64,000 bases of DNA from Photobacterium sanctipauli (GTDB lineage: Bacteria; Pseudomonadota; Gammaproteobacteria; Enterobacterales; Vibrionaceae), in contig NZ_PYMA01000002.1 of assembly GCF_003026495.1 (NCBI RefSeq), forward strand, positions 62,001 through 126,000, in the 5' to 3' direction. Of the stretch, positions 46,666 through 56,117 are shown piece by piece. The position numbers were made by a program, and so were the translations under genes. Every line of letters starts with the position of its first letter. Within the stretch, counting starts at the first letter, position 1. The notes below the pieces were generated by a model. The model saw nothing but the letters and a program-made list of their open reading frames with translations. It was not told where the DNA came from and ran no database searches.

Positions 46666-49602
46666 TTAGTTTTCCTCATTATTCTTTGCTTGTGCTTGTT
46701 GAGCAGCCTTGCGCGCTTTGGCACGGGCAACGGCAGCAGCGACAGCCGCTTTTTTCGGGTCGACGTCAGGCTGCGGGGCTTCTTCAGTCGCTTCGCTGGC
46801 TTGCTCAGCTTGTTGCTCTGCTTCCTTTTCAGCCTGTTGGGCAGCCTTGCGCGCCTTGGCACGGGCAACGGCAGCAGCGACAGCCGCTTTTTTCGGGTCG
46901 ACGTCAGGTTGCGGGGCTGCTTCAACCGCTTCGCTGGTTTGCTCAGCTTGTTGTTCTGCTTCCTTTTCAGCCTGTTGGGCAGCCTTGCGAGCTTTGGCAC
47001 GGGCAACGGCAGCAGCGACAGCCGCTTTTTTCGGGTCAACGTCTGGCTGCGGGGCTTCTTCAACCGCTTCGCTGGTTTGCTCAGCTTGTTGCTCTGCTTC
47101 CTTCTCAGCCTGTTGGGCAGCCTTGCGAGCCTTGGCACGGGCAACAGCAGCAGCGACAGCCGCTTTTTTCGGGTCAACGTCTGGCTGCGGAGCTGCTTCA
47201 ACCGCTTCGTTGGTTTGCTCAGCTTGTTGCTCTGCTTCCTTCTCAGCCTGTTGGGCAGCCTTGCGAGCTTTGGCACGGGCAACGGCAGCAGCGACAGCCG
47301 CTTTTTTCGGTTCGACGTCAGGCTGCGGGGCTGCTTCAACCGCTTCGCTGACTTGCTCCGCCTGTTTTTCCGCTGCCTTTTCAGCCTCTTGGGCAGCCTT
47401 GCGGGCCTTGGCACGGGCAACAGCAGCAGCGACAGCCGCTTTCTTCGGATCGGTGTCAGGCTGCGGAGCTGCTTCAACCGCTTCGCTGGTTTGTTCAGCT
47501 TCCTTTTCAACCTGTTGGGCAGCCTTGCGGGCCTTGGCGCGGGCAATCGCTGCAGCGACAGCCGCTTTCTTCGGATCGGCGTCGGGCTGCGGTGCTACTT
47601 CAGCATCTTCCTCTGCTTGAGGTGCTTCAGTACTGCTTTCAGCCTGTTGTGCAGCCTTGCGAGCCTTGGCGCGGGCAATCGCAGCAGCAACAGCCGCTTT
47701 CTTCGGATCGGCATCAGGCTGCGGTGCTACTTCAGCATTTTCGGCAGTTGCCTCTGCTTGAAGTGCTTCAGCGCTGCTTTCGGCTTGTTGGGCAGCCTTG
47801 CGAGCCTTGGCACGGGCAACAGCGGCTGCAACGGCATCTTTTTTACCGTCAGTTGTAGCCGGTGCTTCCTCTAGCTCTGCCATTACCGCTTTCTTGGCTG
47901 CTTTTTTCTCGCGAGCTTGGCGTTTGCGCTCTTCACGGAGTTTGGCCATTTCGCTGTTATCCGGCACTGCCTCTTTGACAGCACCCGATTGCGCTTCTGC
48001 TTGCTTGGCTTTGGCACGGGCAATTGCGGCAGCAACGGCTGGCTTCTTGTCATCGGCCTCACCGCCAGCTTGTTTGGCTTTTACGCGGGCGATTGCGGCA
48101 GCCACAGCGTCATCACCGCCTTTGTTTGCCATTTCTTTACGGCGATCTTCCGCTGCTTTCTTGAAGCGGTTTTCACGCGCCGCTTTGTCACGTTCAAAAC
48201 GTGCTTGCTTCGCTTCAAAACGTTGCTTGGCTCGCTCGGCATTTTGCTCATCTTGGCGACGGGCGTAGATTTCAGCCTTGGCCTGGCGGTAGTAATTAAC
48301 CAACGGGATTTCACTTGGGCAAACATAGGCACAAGCGCCGCACTCGATACAATCGAACAGGTTGTATTCTTCACACTTGTCGTAGTCTTGGTCTTTGGCG
48401 TACCACTGCAATTGCTGCGGAAGCAGAGATGTCGGGCAGGCATCAGCACAGGCACTGCAACGAATACATGCCATCTCATGGGTGTGCAAAGGTAACTCAC
48501 GGCGCTTGGGCGTAAGAATACAGTTGGTGATCTTGGTGATCGGCACATTGGCATGCGGTAATGTAAAGCCCATCAACGATCCACCCACAATGACGCGTGG
48601 GTACTTGCGATCTGGCTTATAGCCAAAGTTGTCGAGTAGGTACTGAATCGGCGTACCTAAACGCGCGAAAACATTGCCGCGTTGTTTAAAGGCTTCACCG
48701 GTAAGGGTGACAACTCGCTCAATCAATGGCTCGCCATCGATAATGGCGCGCTTGACAGCAAAAGCGGTACCGACATTTTGCACCACCACACCCACAGCGG
48801 AAGAGCGGGACTGGGTTGGGACTTCACGCCCTGTCAAAACTTTAACCAGCTGCTTCGAGCTTCCCGAAGGGTATTTGGTTGGAATGACACGAATGATGAT
48901 GTTGTCATCGGTGGTGACATGCTGCTCAAGCGCCTTGATGGCTTCCGGCTTGTTATCTTCGATGCCGATAAGTGTCAGCTTAGGCTTAACGATGTGGCGC
49001 AGGATACGCACCCCTTCGATAACCTCTGCTGCATAGTCCTGCATCAGTCGGTCATCCGCCGTGATATAAGGTTCACATTCGGCAGCGTTGATGATCAAGA
49101 TGTCGGCTAAGCCAAGGCTACCCTGAAGCTTACGGCCGGTCGGGAAGCCTGCACCCCCCAAGCCAGCAATACCATTGAAGCGAATGGCATCAATCAGCTC
49201 ACCAGGTTCTTTATCTTGGTAATCGGGGAGCTTAACCTGCTCGCCCCAAGTATCTTCACCGTCACTTTCGATAACGATACAAAGATCCGATAGGCCAGAA
49301 GGGTGGGCGGTAGTACGTTGTTCAATGGCGGTCACTGTACCTGAGGTGGGCGCGTGGATAGGCACACACATGCTCATGTCGCTTTTTGTTAGCGGTTGGC
49401 CTTTCAGTACCTTATCGCCAACGGCAACCAGGATATCCCCTTTGGTACCGATGTGTTGCTTAAGTGGCAACACCAACTCGGCAGGAATACCGGCCTGCTT
49501 GATTGCCACTTTGCTTGATAGCTTCTTGTTTTCAGCTGGGTGAATACCGCCGGGAAAGTCCCAAAGCTGGCCTTGTTTTATTTGTTCGATAATTGACAGC
49601 AT
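46666..49602 (-). CDS. rsxC: Electron transport complex subunit RsxC (RnfC) with expanded repeat tail
   Basis: Soluble NADH/FMN- and Fe-S-binding subunit, 978 residues (E. coli RsxC 740). N-terminal RnfC barrel, then the nucleotide-binding part ([28 protein letters not shown]), an SLBB segment, and two 4Fe-4S motifs, [12 protein letters not shown] and [12 protein letters not shown] (~residues 375-425). From about residue 440 the protein becomes a charged Ala/Lys/Glu-rich helical tail. The last ~390 residues consist of 46-residue units of the type [20 protein letters not shown]. Such tails vary in length in the family; here it is unusually long and regular. Starts one base after rsxB. Confidence 0.95.
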   Translation of the reverse strand: MLSIIEQIKQGQLWDFPGGIHPAENKKLSSKVAIKQAGIPAELVLPLKQHIGTKGDILVAVGDKVLKGQPLTKSDMSMCVPIHAPTSGTVTAIEQRTTAHPSGLSDLCIVIESDGEDTWGEQVKLPDYQDKEPGELIDAIRFNGIAGLGGAGFPTGRKLQGSLGLADILIINAAECEPYITADDRLMQDYAAEVIEGVRILRHIVKPKLTLIGIEDNKPEAIKALEQHVTTDDNIIIRVIPTKYPSGSSKQLVKVLTGREVPTQSRSSAVGVVVQNVGTAFAVKRAIIDGEPLIERVVTLTGEAFKQRGNVFARLGTPIQYLLDNFGYKPDRKYPRVIVGGSLMGFTLPHANVPITKITNCILTPKRRELPLHTHEMACIRCSACADACPTSLLPQQLQWYAKDQDYDKCEEYNLFDCIECGACAYVCPSEIPLVNYYRQAKAEIYARRQDEQNAERAKQRFEAKQARFERDKAARENRFKKAAEDRRKEMANKGGDDAVAAAIARVKAKQAGGEADDKKPAVAAAIARAKAKQAEAQSGAVKEAVPDNSEMAKLREERKRQAREKKAAKKAVMAELEEAPATTDGKKDAVAAAVARAKARKAAQQAESSAEALQAEATAENAEVAPQPDADPKKAAVAAAIARAKARKAAQQAESSTEAPQAEEDAEVAPQPDADPKKAAVAAAIARAKARKAAQQVEKEAEQTSEAVEAAPQPDTDPKKAAVAAAVARAKARKAAQEAEKAAEKQAEQVSEAVEAAPQPDVEPKKAAVAAAVARAKARKAAQQAEKEAEQQAEQTNEAVEAAPQPDVDPKKAAVAAAVARAKARKAAQQAEKEAEQQAEQTSEAVEEAPQPDVDPKKAAVAAAVARAKARKAAQQAEKEAEQQAEQTSEAVEAAPQPDVDPKKAAVAAAVARAKARKAAQQAEKEAEQQAEQASEATEEAPQPDVDPKKAAVAAAVARAKARKAAQQAQAKNNEEN
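46690..47870 (-). repeat. 138-bp tandem repeat array inside rsxC
   Basis: The anchor GACAGCCGC recurs at 46741, 46879, 47017, 47155, 47293 and 47431, exactly 138 bp (46 codons) apart. It recurs at 47557 (126 bp) and, as variants, at 47689 (132 bp) and 47830 (141 bp). All spacings are multiples of 3. The units nearest the 3' end of the gene are almost identical in nucleotide sequence; the 5'-most ones have diverged. Long open frames on both strands here are artefacts of the repeat. Confidence 0.93.
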
Positions 49603-49603
49603 G

Positions 49604-50185
49604 TTACTTCACCGTGCTCTGTTGACTATCTGCAGGTAGATTGACGACCGGAATTTGGTTAAGGTCCCACTTCCAGCTATCTGGTGTCGTTTCAATTGGC
49701 ACCATTTCAATACAATCCGTTGGGCACGGTGCTACACACAGGTCGCATCCGGTACATTCGTCTTTGATGACGGTATGCAGGGCTTTGGTGCCGCCGACAA
49801 TGGCATCAACAGGGCAAGCCTGAATACATTTGGTACAGCCAATACACATGTCTTCATGAATAAAGGCCACTTTTTTAATGCTTTTCTCTGCATCGTGGGC
49901 CGACTCTTGAGCTTCAACACCCATCAGATCAGCCAACTTTTCGATGGTTTGCTGGCCGCCCGGCGGGCATTTGTTGATGTCATCGCCATTGGCAATGGCT
50001 TCGGCATAGGGGCGACAGCCAGGATAGCCACATTGGCCGCACTGGGTTTGCGGCAGGATCGCATCGATCTGCTCGACGATAGGATCCGCTTCCACTTTGA
50101 ATCGGATCGAAGCGAAACCTAAAACAAGGCCAAAGATTGCAGCAAGGACGGCAATAGCAATGACGGCAATCAGTAATCCGCTCAT
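49604..50185 (-). CDS. rsxB: Electron transport complex subunit RsxB (RnfB)
   Basis: 193 residues. N-terminal membrane anchor (~1-25), then a 4Fe-4S domain ([19 protein letters not shown] with a later NKCPPGG) and two ferredoxin-type clusters ([16 protein letters not shown] and [18 protein letters not shown]). It passes electrons between the membrane FeS/FMN sites and RsxC. It directly abuts rsxA (no gap). Confidence 0.96.
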   Translation of the reverse strand: MSGLLIAVIAIAVLAAIFGLVLGFASIRFKVEADPIVEQIDAILPQTQCGQCGYPGCRPYAEAIANGDDINKCPPGGQQTIEKLADLMGVEAQESAHDAEKSIKKVAFIHEDMCIGCTKCIQACPVDAIVGGTKALHTVIKDECTGCDLCVAPCPTDCIEMVPIETTPDSWKWDLNQIPVVNLPADSQQSTVK

Positions 50186-50767
50186 CTAAATTTTCACCAA
50201 ACCAGTAAAGCCCATAAAGGCAAGAGACATCAGGCCTGCGGTGATCATCGCAATGGATGCACCCTTGAAAGGTTCAGGCACATCGGCGGCCGCAATACGT
50301 TCACGCATAGAGGCGAACAAGACAAGCACCAATGAGAAACCAGCGGCGGCACCAAATCCGTAAATCACGGATTCAATAAAATTGTGTCGCTCATTGATGT
50401 TCAGCAGTGCAACACCTAACACCGCACAGTTTGAGGTGATCAAAGGTAAGAAAATACCTAATAGGCGATAAAGCGTAGGACTGGTTTTGTGTACCACCAT
50501 TTCAGTGAACTGGACCACAACAGCAATCACCAGAATGAAACTGAGGGTTCTGAGGTATTGAATATCCAGTGGGATAAGAATGTAGGTCTCAACCAAGTAC
50601 GCACACACCGAGGCCAGTGTGAGAACAAATGTCGTCGCTAATCCCATACCAATAGCGGTCTCCAGTTTTTTGGAAACCCCCATAAAGGGACACAGACCCA
50701 AGAATTTAACCAGTACAAAGTTGTTTACCAACACTGTACCTACGAGAAGGAGTAGGTATTCAGTCAT
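50186..50767 (-). CDS. rsxA: Electron transport complex subunit RsxA (RnfA)
   Basis: 193 residues, six transmembrane segments, homologous to RsxE/NqrE. Conserved [21 protein letters not shown] and [15 protein letters not shown] with the cysteines that hold the intramembrane [2Fe-2S] cluster. First gene of rsxABCDGE. The operon either keeps SoxR reduced or, as Rnf, couples ferredoxin:NAD electron flow to ion movement. The long region upstream carries a perfect FNR box. Confidence 0.96.
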   Translation of the reverse strand: MTEYLLLLVGTVLVNNFVLVKFLGLCPFMGVSKKLETAIGMGLATTFVLTLASVCAYLVETYILIPLDIQYLRTLSFILVIAVVVQFTEMVVHKTSPTLYRLLGIFLPLITSNCAVLGVALLNINERHNFIESVIYGFGAAAGFSLVLVLFASMRERIAAADVPEPFKGASIAMITAGLMSLAFMGFTGLVKI

Positions 50768-50820
50768 ACCGCCGTAATACTATTTGCTAAAGATCCCTAT
50801 ATTATCTGCCTTTGTGATAG

Positions 50821-50910
50821 CTATAACAACTCCTCAACAGCAGGGTTTTTCAGATAGAAGGGCTTTTTGGCGGTTAATTCACCCATCGTAAAGAGAATTC
50901 GATGTTGCAT
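50821..50910 (-). CDS. Possible small ORF upstream of rsxA
   Basis: 29 codons, product beginning MQHRILFTMGELTAKKPFYL, with AAGGA 5 nt before the ATG. It ends 53 bp before rsxA on the same strand, so it could be a leader peptide or the first small gene of the operon. No family is recognised. Conservation in other vibrios would be needed to accept it. Confidence 0.3.
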   Translation of the reverse strand: MQHRILFTMGELTAKKPFYLKNPAVEELL

Positions 50911-51075
50911 TAACATCCTTAAACGCTTTGTCAGCATAAACTAAACACTTTAAAGCGCATTTGTTGGGTGTTTTTTGTGCAATTCGAACAATTGTTCGGT
51001 TTTGTCCTCGCAACGCAAAAAAACTGCAAAAATGATCTTGCTTTTCTCCAGCCCAGACAAGACAAGGCTTTAGCG

Positions 51076-51104
51076 TACTTATCCACGGAAACTGTGGATA
51101 AGTA
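51076..51104. promoter_or_regulatory. Inverted pair of DnaA boxes
   Basis: TACTTATCCAC (51076-51086) and GTGGATAAGTA (51094-51104) are perfect 11-bp arms around GGAAACT. The right arm contains TGTGGATAA, the reverse complement of the consensus DnaA box TTATCCACA; the left arm contains TTATCCACG, one base off. Such a strong inverted pair away from an origin may bind DnaA for regulation, or be a stem in a long rsx leader. Confidence 0.6.
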
Positions 51105-51288
51105 TGTTAATTGATGCTTGGAAAGTGCTTGTATAGCCCAACGGATTAACGGTTTGCGTGAAAATTGTACAGCTGAGGCAGGGTGCTAAAGCCCTGTTAT
51201 TGGAGGCGTGACAGCATGGCTGATACATTGCAAGGGATAAGTTAGAGTGAATACTTTAGGCTAAAAATTCAAGATATTGTGCTGTGAA

Positions 51289-51302
51289 TTGATTTAAATC
51301 AA
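51289..51302. promoter_or_regulatory. Perfect FNR box
   Basis: TTGATTTAAATCAA matches all ten fixed FNR positions and is fully palindromic, so direction cannot be read from it. rsxA starts about 520 bp away on the minus strand; TAGCCT at 51258-51263 could be a minus-strand -10. No plus-strand gene lies downstream for over 2 kb. Confidence 0.6.
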
Positions 51303-51472
51303 TGATTGAATAAGCTGTGGGAAAAATAGGTATAAAAGTATAATTATGAGGAATAATTATCTACGCTCAGATGAAGACTGAACTGAGGCTGTATGAAGCG
51401 TGGGCGAAGATATTAAGGCGAAATAGCAATACGGTCAAGAGAAAGATCACTCTTTCTTCATCATGGGTTAAT

Positions 51473-51504
51473 TCACTCCAGCTTGGTGTTACAAACTGGA
51501 GTGA
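51473..51504 (-). terminator. Hairpin after the ushA-like gene
   Basis: TCACTCCAG and CTGGAGTGA form a 9-bp stem with a 14-nt loop just past the stop codon. There is no T-run, so it may be a weak terminator or a 3'-end stabiliser. Confidence 0.45.
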
Positions 51505-51517
51505 TGTCATAGAGTCA

Positions 51518-53216
51518 TTAAGGCGTTAACTGGCAACCTGTTGTTGAGTTGGAGTTCTGGTAGACGATTTCGCCGCTCGGTTCATAGTCAGCGGCGTTAA
51601 TGGTTCCCGCTGATTCGAAGAAGCTTCGAAGTACATCTGCGTCGACATTACCGGTATCAATAAATTCCAAGATAGGGTAGTTATCACCGCCGTTGGCATT
51701 GAAGCTTGGGATGGTAAATATATAGGGATCATCAGGTGTATAAGCTCTGCCGCCGAGCTCTGAAATCGTCACAGAGCCAGCCTGGCAGTCGACAGTCATA
51801 CTGATCCCGAAAAATTGGGCATAGGCACCGGATTCAATCTGCTTGGTGGCAACATCGCTTAGGTACTCGGTTATTTCACTACCGGTCATTTCAACGTACC
51901 CGATGGTATTGCCGAATGGCTGTACGGTTAATACATCACGGTAGGTGACTTCAAAGCCATCGACTCCTTCGGGGTTGATCGACTCGCGCACCCCGCCAGA
52001 GTTCATGATACCGAAGTCGGCATTGGGCACAGATTCAGTTTGGGCTGCGCCAATCAGGCGGCCTAAATTGGTTTGTTGAGAGCGAACCACATCACGATCC
52101 CCCTCTAATTTGCCATTAAGTGTGGCGATGGTGTCACCAAGCGCTTCATCCCCCTTCATTTGGAACACTTCCAAAACGGCGAATAGGTCGGGATCTTTTT
52201 CGATCTCCTCTTGGATAAAGACTTTATCGCCATTCTCGTCTTCTTCAACTAAGTTCACCGGGATAAGCTCGTAGCTGACTAACGTAAGCTCGCCGTCGGT
52301 GAATTCAAAATCAGCCCGCCCCACATACTTACCCCACTCGTGGGCTTGCATGATATAGGTACCGTTTTGTTGGTCGGGAACACAGTCGTCACCAGGCTCG
52401 AAATTGGGATCATAGTTATTGCTGCCGGGCTCCATACACACTGGGTTCTGCGAGTGACCGCCGATAATGGCATCAAGCTGGCCGGGCTCCAAGGAGCGGG
52501 CAAGTGTGACATCACCCGGGGCGTTACTACCGTTATTACCATCTTGATAGTGGCCCATATGGGTGGCGGCGAGGATGACATCCACTTTTTCTTTGGCGTT
52601 AATCTCATCAATGACCTTCGCGGCTTCTTCTGCGGTATTGCGGAACTCAAGATCCGATACATATTCCGGGTTACCGATCCGGCCTGTATCTTCGGTGGTT
52701 AAACCGATAACAGCGATTTTTATTCCGTTGACATCAAAGATTTCATAGGGCTTGAATAAACGCTCGCCAGTTTCCTTGACGTAGATATTGGCCGACAGCA
52801 TAGGGAATGAAGCCCATGTTTGCTGTTGGTCGAGTACTTCACGGGGGTTATCAAATTCATGGTTACCCACGGCCATTGCGTCATACTGGATGTCACTCAT
52901 ACCAACAAAGTCAGGCTCCGCGTCCTGTAAATCGGACTCAGGGACCCCAGTGTTGATATCGCCGCCAGAAAGTAGCAATACTTCGCCACCACTGGCTTCT
53001 ACCTCGTCACGTAAATTGTTTATCAGGGTTTTACGCGCTGCCAGGCCATACTCACCATCACTGTTATGCCAAAAGCGGCCATGGTGGTCATTCGTGTGTA
53101 GGATGGTGAATTTGGTCGTATCGTCGTCACCAGTATCAAAACAGCCAACAAGTGTCGCCAGGATAGATGCCGCTAGGGCGGCCTTGGCGAAGGTTTTTTT
53201 TGCTAATAGTTTTCAT
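51518..53216 (-). CDS. ushA: UshA-like 5'-nucleotidase lipoprotein, frameshifted in the signal peptide
   Basis: Family role: extracytoplasmic hydrolysis of nucleotides and UDP-sugars. The catalytic frame reads from within the signal sequence to the stop: KFTILHTNDHHGRFW (metallophosphatase start), GEVLLLSGGDINTG, AMAVGNHEFDNP, THMGHYQ, and the C-terminal domain with NANGGDNYP. It is very close to E. coli UshA. The natural start (ATG at 53214-53216, AAGG 8 nt ahead) is one base out of frame: a run of eight As (53194-53201) follows six codons later. With seven As the protein would be 565 residues beginning MKTISKKTFAKAALAASILA and ending its signal in LVGC, a lipoprotein like V. parahaemolyticus NutA. 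As read, translation from the ATG stops after 26 codons; the uninterrupted catalytic frame has only an internal TTG (52978) that would skip the signal. Confidence 0.88.
53194..53201 (-). repeat. A8 homopolymer tract causing the ushA frameshift
   Basis: Eight As in the coding strand, six codons into the signal peptide. Removing one restores a complete lipoprotein signal fused to the catalytic frame. It may be a slippage/phase-variation site, a recent mutation or a sequencing error. Confidence 0.8.
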
Positions 53217-53681
53217 ATTGATAGCCTTACCATATGCTGGGATAGCTCCCGGTTAGATATTTATATGGTCACAGTAAAGAATAGAGACTTATAGCTAAAA
53301 TGAGTGACTAGTTAAGTAAAAACAATGGTTCGATAATGGGGTTTGGATTGAAATCACTATATGCATTCTGGTTCTTTGTCTTATTGCTATTGATATCAAG
53401 TTAACAACATTAAAGGTAAATAAAATCATTACTTTATGTGCTTTATTGATATTTGCGATTGGGACAGATACCTTCTTGCGTTAACCTGTGGTTTTAGGTT
53501 ATTTCGCCATGCACTCGATGAATAATCACGTTGATAAATATGCATTTTTAGGATGCTGCTTCTTCGTGATTTAAATGGAAAAGTTTGCAAACAAGCCTAG
53601 GCCAAGCCCGCTGATGATTGCTGTTGAGAGGCTTGTTAGCTACTATCTACACACTGATCATATAGCCAGTACGGGTTTCAG
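53217..53681. other. Divergent upstream region ushA/uvrB
   Basis: 465 bp, AT-rich, holding promoters of two divergent genes. The only site I can name is the LexA-like operator next to uvrB. A short frame near 53575-53769 is not supported. Confidence 0.4.
53652..53671 (+). promoter_or_regulatory. LexA-like operator before uvrB
   Basis: CACTGATCATATAGCCAGTA has the CTG-N10-CAG skeleton of an SOS box with flanking A and T, but the fourth bases of both half sites deviate from CTGT/ACAG. It ends 10 bp before the uvrB ATG, where an operator would block expression. uvrB is SOS-regulated in E. coli. Confidence 0.45.
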
Positions 53682-55718
53682 ATGGATAAAGCCAGCTCAA
53701 AAACATTTAACCTCTCTTCAAACTATTCGCCCTCGGGCGATCAACCCACCGCCATTGCGCAGCTGTTAGATGGACTTGATTCTGGGTTGGCTCACCAGAC
53801 ATTGCTTGGGGCAACGGGTACCGGTAAGACTTTTACGGTAGCCAACGTTATTGCCCAAGCAGGCAGGCCGACCATGATCCTGGCGCCAAACAAAACACTG
53901 GCGGCTCAGCTATATGGTGAAATGAGGGAGTTCTTCCCTGATAACGCGGTGGAATACTTTGTATCCTACTATGACTATTATCAGCCTGAAGCCTATGTGC
54001 CTACCACGGATACCTTCATTGAAAAAGATGCATCGGTGAATGCGCACATTGAACAAATGAGGTTATCGGCGACCAAGGCTCTCATGGAAAGGCGTGATGT
54101 CATCATTATTGCTTCGGTATCGGCTATCTATGGCTTGGGCGATCCCGACTCATACCTAAAGATGATGCTGCATGCCCGCCGAGGTGATGTGATCGATCAG
54201 CGTGATATTCTGCGCCGCTTGGCCGAGCTGCAATATACCCGCAATGATGTGGCATTTGAGCGTGGTAACTTCCGGGTGAGGGGAGAGGTGATTGATATCT
54301 TCCCGGCGGAATCTGAAAAAGACGCGATTCGAATTGAGCTGTTCGATGATGAGATCGACTGCATTAGTGTCTTTGATCCGCTGACCGGCGCGGTGATCAA
54401 GCGTGATCTCCCTCGATGCACCATTTATCCGAAAACCCACTACGTGACCCCGCGCGAGAAGGTGCTGGAGGCGATTGATGGGATCAAAGATGAGCTGGAA
54501 GTTCGCAAGAAGCAATTGCTAGAGAACAACAAGTTGGTTGAGGAGCAACGTATCAGCCAGCGCACCCAGTTCGATATCGAGATGATGAACGAGCTGGGAT
54601 TCTGCTCGGGTATCGAGAACTACTCCCGTTATTTAAGTGGCCGAGCAGAGGGTGAGCCGCCACCGACACTCTTTGATTACCTGCCTGCCGATGGTTTGCT
54701 CATTATTGATGAGTCCCACGTTACCGTATCGCAAATTGGTGCCATGTACCGTGGTGACCGCTCGCGCAAGGAAAACCTGGTCGAATATGGCTTCCGCTTG
54801 CCATCGGCACTGGATAACCGTCCGCTCAAGTTTGAAGAGTTTGAGGCACTGGCCCCGCAAACCCTCTATATTTCTGCGACACCTGGTAATTATGAAATCG
54901 AGAAGTCTGGCGGGGATATCGCAGAGCAAGTCGTCCGTCCAACGGGCTTGCTTGACCCTGCTATTGAGGTAAGGCCGGTGTCCACCCAGGTCGATGATTT
55001 GCTTTCTGAGATCCGTATTCGCGAAGCGAAGAACGAGCGGGTACTGGTAACGACCCTCACCAAGCGTATGGCGGAAGATTTAACTGAATACCTGTCTGAG
55101 CATGATGTCAAAGTCCGCTACCTCCACTCCGATATTGATACGGTTGAACGGGTCGAAATTATTCGCGATCTTCGCTTGGGAGAGTTTGATGTACTGGTGG
55201 GGATCAACCTGTTGCGAGAAGGCCTGGATATGCCCGAAGTATCGTTGGTGGCGATATTGGATGCAGATAAGGAAGGCTTCCTGCGTTCCGAGCGTTCATT
55301 GATCCAGACGATTGGCCGAGCCGCACGTAACTTGGAAGGTAAGGCGATTCTGTACGGTGATAAGATCACTGGCTCAATGCAACGCGCAATCAATGAAACA
55401 GAGCGCCGTCGTGAGAAACAGGTAGCCCATAATGAAAAGCATGGCCTAGTGCCTAAAGCGCTGAACAAGAAAGTGTCCGATATTATGGAGCTTGGCGCAC
55501 CCGGAAAAGGGAGGCCAGCGAATCGCGCAGCCCAGCTTCATAAGGTTGCTGAAAACAAAGCGAGCTACACTGCAATGTCACCGCAGCAGCTGGAGTCTGA
55601 GATTCAGCAATTTGAGAAGCAAATGTACGATGCGGCTCAAAACTTGGAGTTTGAAAAAGCGGCGGAGCTGCGAGATAAGATCCATGAACTACGACAGCAA
55701 TTTATTGCTAATTCCTAA
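53682..55718 (+). CDS. uvrB: Excinuclease ABC subunit B
   Basis: DNA-damage-verifying helicase of nucleotide excision repair; 678 residues. Walker A GATGTGKT (residues 43-50), the beta-hairpin [16 protein letters not shown] that separates the strands, DEAD-type box IIDESHV, helicase motif [11 protein letters not shown], and the C-terminal UvrC-binding UVR domain ([19 protein letters not shown]). The ATG gives the family N-terminus; the ribosome-binding site is weak. Confidence 0.97.
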   Translation: MDKASSKTFNLSSNYSPSGDQPTAIAQLLDGLDSGLAHQTLLGATGTGKTFTVANVIAQAGRPTMILAPNKTLAAQLYGEMREFFPDNAVEYFVSYYDYYQPEAYVPTTDTFIEKDASVNAHIEQMRLSATKALMERRDVIIIASVSAIYGLGDPDSYLKMMLHARRGDVIDQRDILRRLAELQYTRNDVAFERGNFRVRGEVIDIFPAESEKDAIRIELFDDEIDCISVFDPLTGAVIKRDLPRCTIYPKTHYVTPREKVLEAIDGIKDELEVRKKQLLENNKLVEEQRISQRTQFDIEMMNELGFCSGIENYSRYLSGRAEGEPPPTLFDYLPADGLLIIDESHVTVSQIGAMYRGDRSRKENLVEYGFRLPSALDNRPLKFEEFEALAPQTLYISATPGNYEIEKSGGDIAEQVVRPTGLLDPAIEVRPVSTQVDDLLSEIRIREAKNERVLVTTLTKRMAEDLTEYLSEHDVKVRYLHSDIDTVERVEIIRDLRLGEFDVLVGINLLREGLDMPEVSLVAILDADKEGFLRSERSLIQTIGRAARNLEGKAILYGDKITGSMQRAINETERRREKQVAHNEKHGLVPKALNKKVSDIMELGAPGKGRPANRAAQLHKVAENKASYTAMSPQQLESEIQQFEKQMYDAAQNLEFEKAAELRDKIHELRQQFIANS

Positions 55719-55774
55719 TTCCTTCCCTTAACCGCAATGGCCTTATCACTTTTTTGATGGGGCTGTTTGCAGGC

Positions 55775-55874
55775 AAAAAAAAGCCAACCGAGAACAGTTT
55801 CGGTTGGCGTCATTGTTTTAGTGAAAAAATCCACAAACAACGTCAGTTGGCTAGGTTGACTCTCAGGAGAGTCA
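55775..55874 (-). ncRNA. qrr1: Qrr quorum-regulatory small RNA
   Basis: About 100 nt on the minus strand. It begins TGACTCTCCTGAGAGTCA (5' hairpin), contains the invariant Qrr core CCTAGCCAACTGACGTTGTT, which base-pairs with luxR/hapR-type mRNAs, and ends in the hairpin GCCAACCGA...TCGGTTGGC with eight Ts. It sits between uvrB and luxO, divergent from luxO, the location of qrr1 in vibrios. A sigma-54 promoter and a LuxO-type site lie upstream. It needs Hfq and represses the master quorum regulator at low cell density. Confidence 0.95.
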
Positions 55875-55884
55875 ATTTAATAAA

Positions 55885-55900
55885 TGCAGAAGCCGTGCCA
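55885..55900 (-). promoter_or_regulatory. Sigma-54 promoter of qrr
   Basis: On the minus strand TGGCACGGCTTCTGCA matches TGGCAC-N5-TTGCA with one mismatch and places +1 at about 55874, the first base of the TGAC start typical of Qrr RNAs. Confidence 0.88.
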
Positions 55901-55985
55901 ACTTTTCATGACTTCTTTAATTGTACTTTTTTAGCGGGGTTAGATGATATTTTTGCGCTCGGTAGGATAAAAAATAGCCATGGAT

Positions 55986-55998
55986 TTGCATTTTGCGA
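55986..55998. promoter_or_regulatory. Probable LuxO-binding site
   Basis: TTGCATTTTGCGA matches the LuxO pattern TTGCA-N3-TGCAA with one mismatch. It is about 115 bp upstream of the qrr start, a suitable distance for an enhancer-binding protein, and about 120 bp upstream of luxO, where it could also mediate autorepression. Confidence 0.65.
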
Positions 55999-56117
55999 AT
56001 CATTATGCGATTCATAATGAAAAAATACGTTGTTGTGTTAGTGCGATAGCAAAAAAGTGACAACAAAAAATTTCTATTGATTACAATTAGTAAAGGTCAA
56101 TAGGATTTGGAGGGGCA

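Larger units (their letters stand above)
50911..51472. other. Long non-coding region upstream of rsxA
   Basis: About 560 bp without a supported gene. It holds an inverted DnaA-box pair and a perfect FNR box (both listed separately), plus an AT-rich part with TATAAT at 51339-51344. No terminated small RNA could be delineated. Confidence 0.5.

Noticed and set aside
46467..48495. Several long open frames on both strands across the rsxC tail
   Set aside because: They arise because the in-frame 138-bp Ala/Lys repeats lack stops in several frames. They have no ribosome-binding sites and no family match; rsxC is the real gene.
51303..51472. An FnrS-like small RNA downstream of the FNR box
   Set aside because: No rho-independent terminator or FnrS-like sequence could be seen on the plus strand; GAAAGATCACTCTTTC lacks a T-run.
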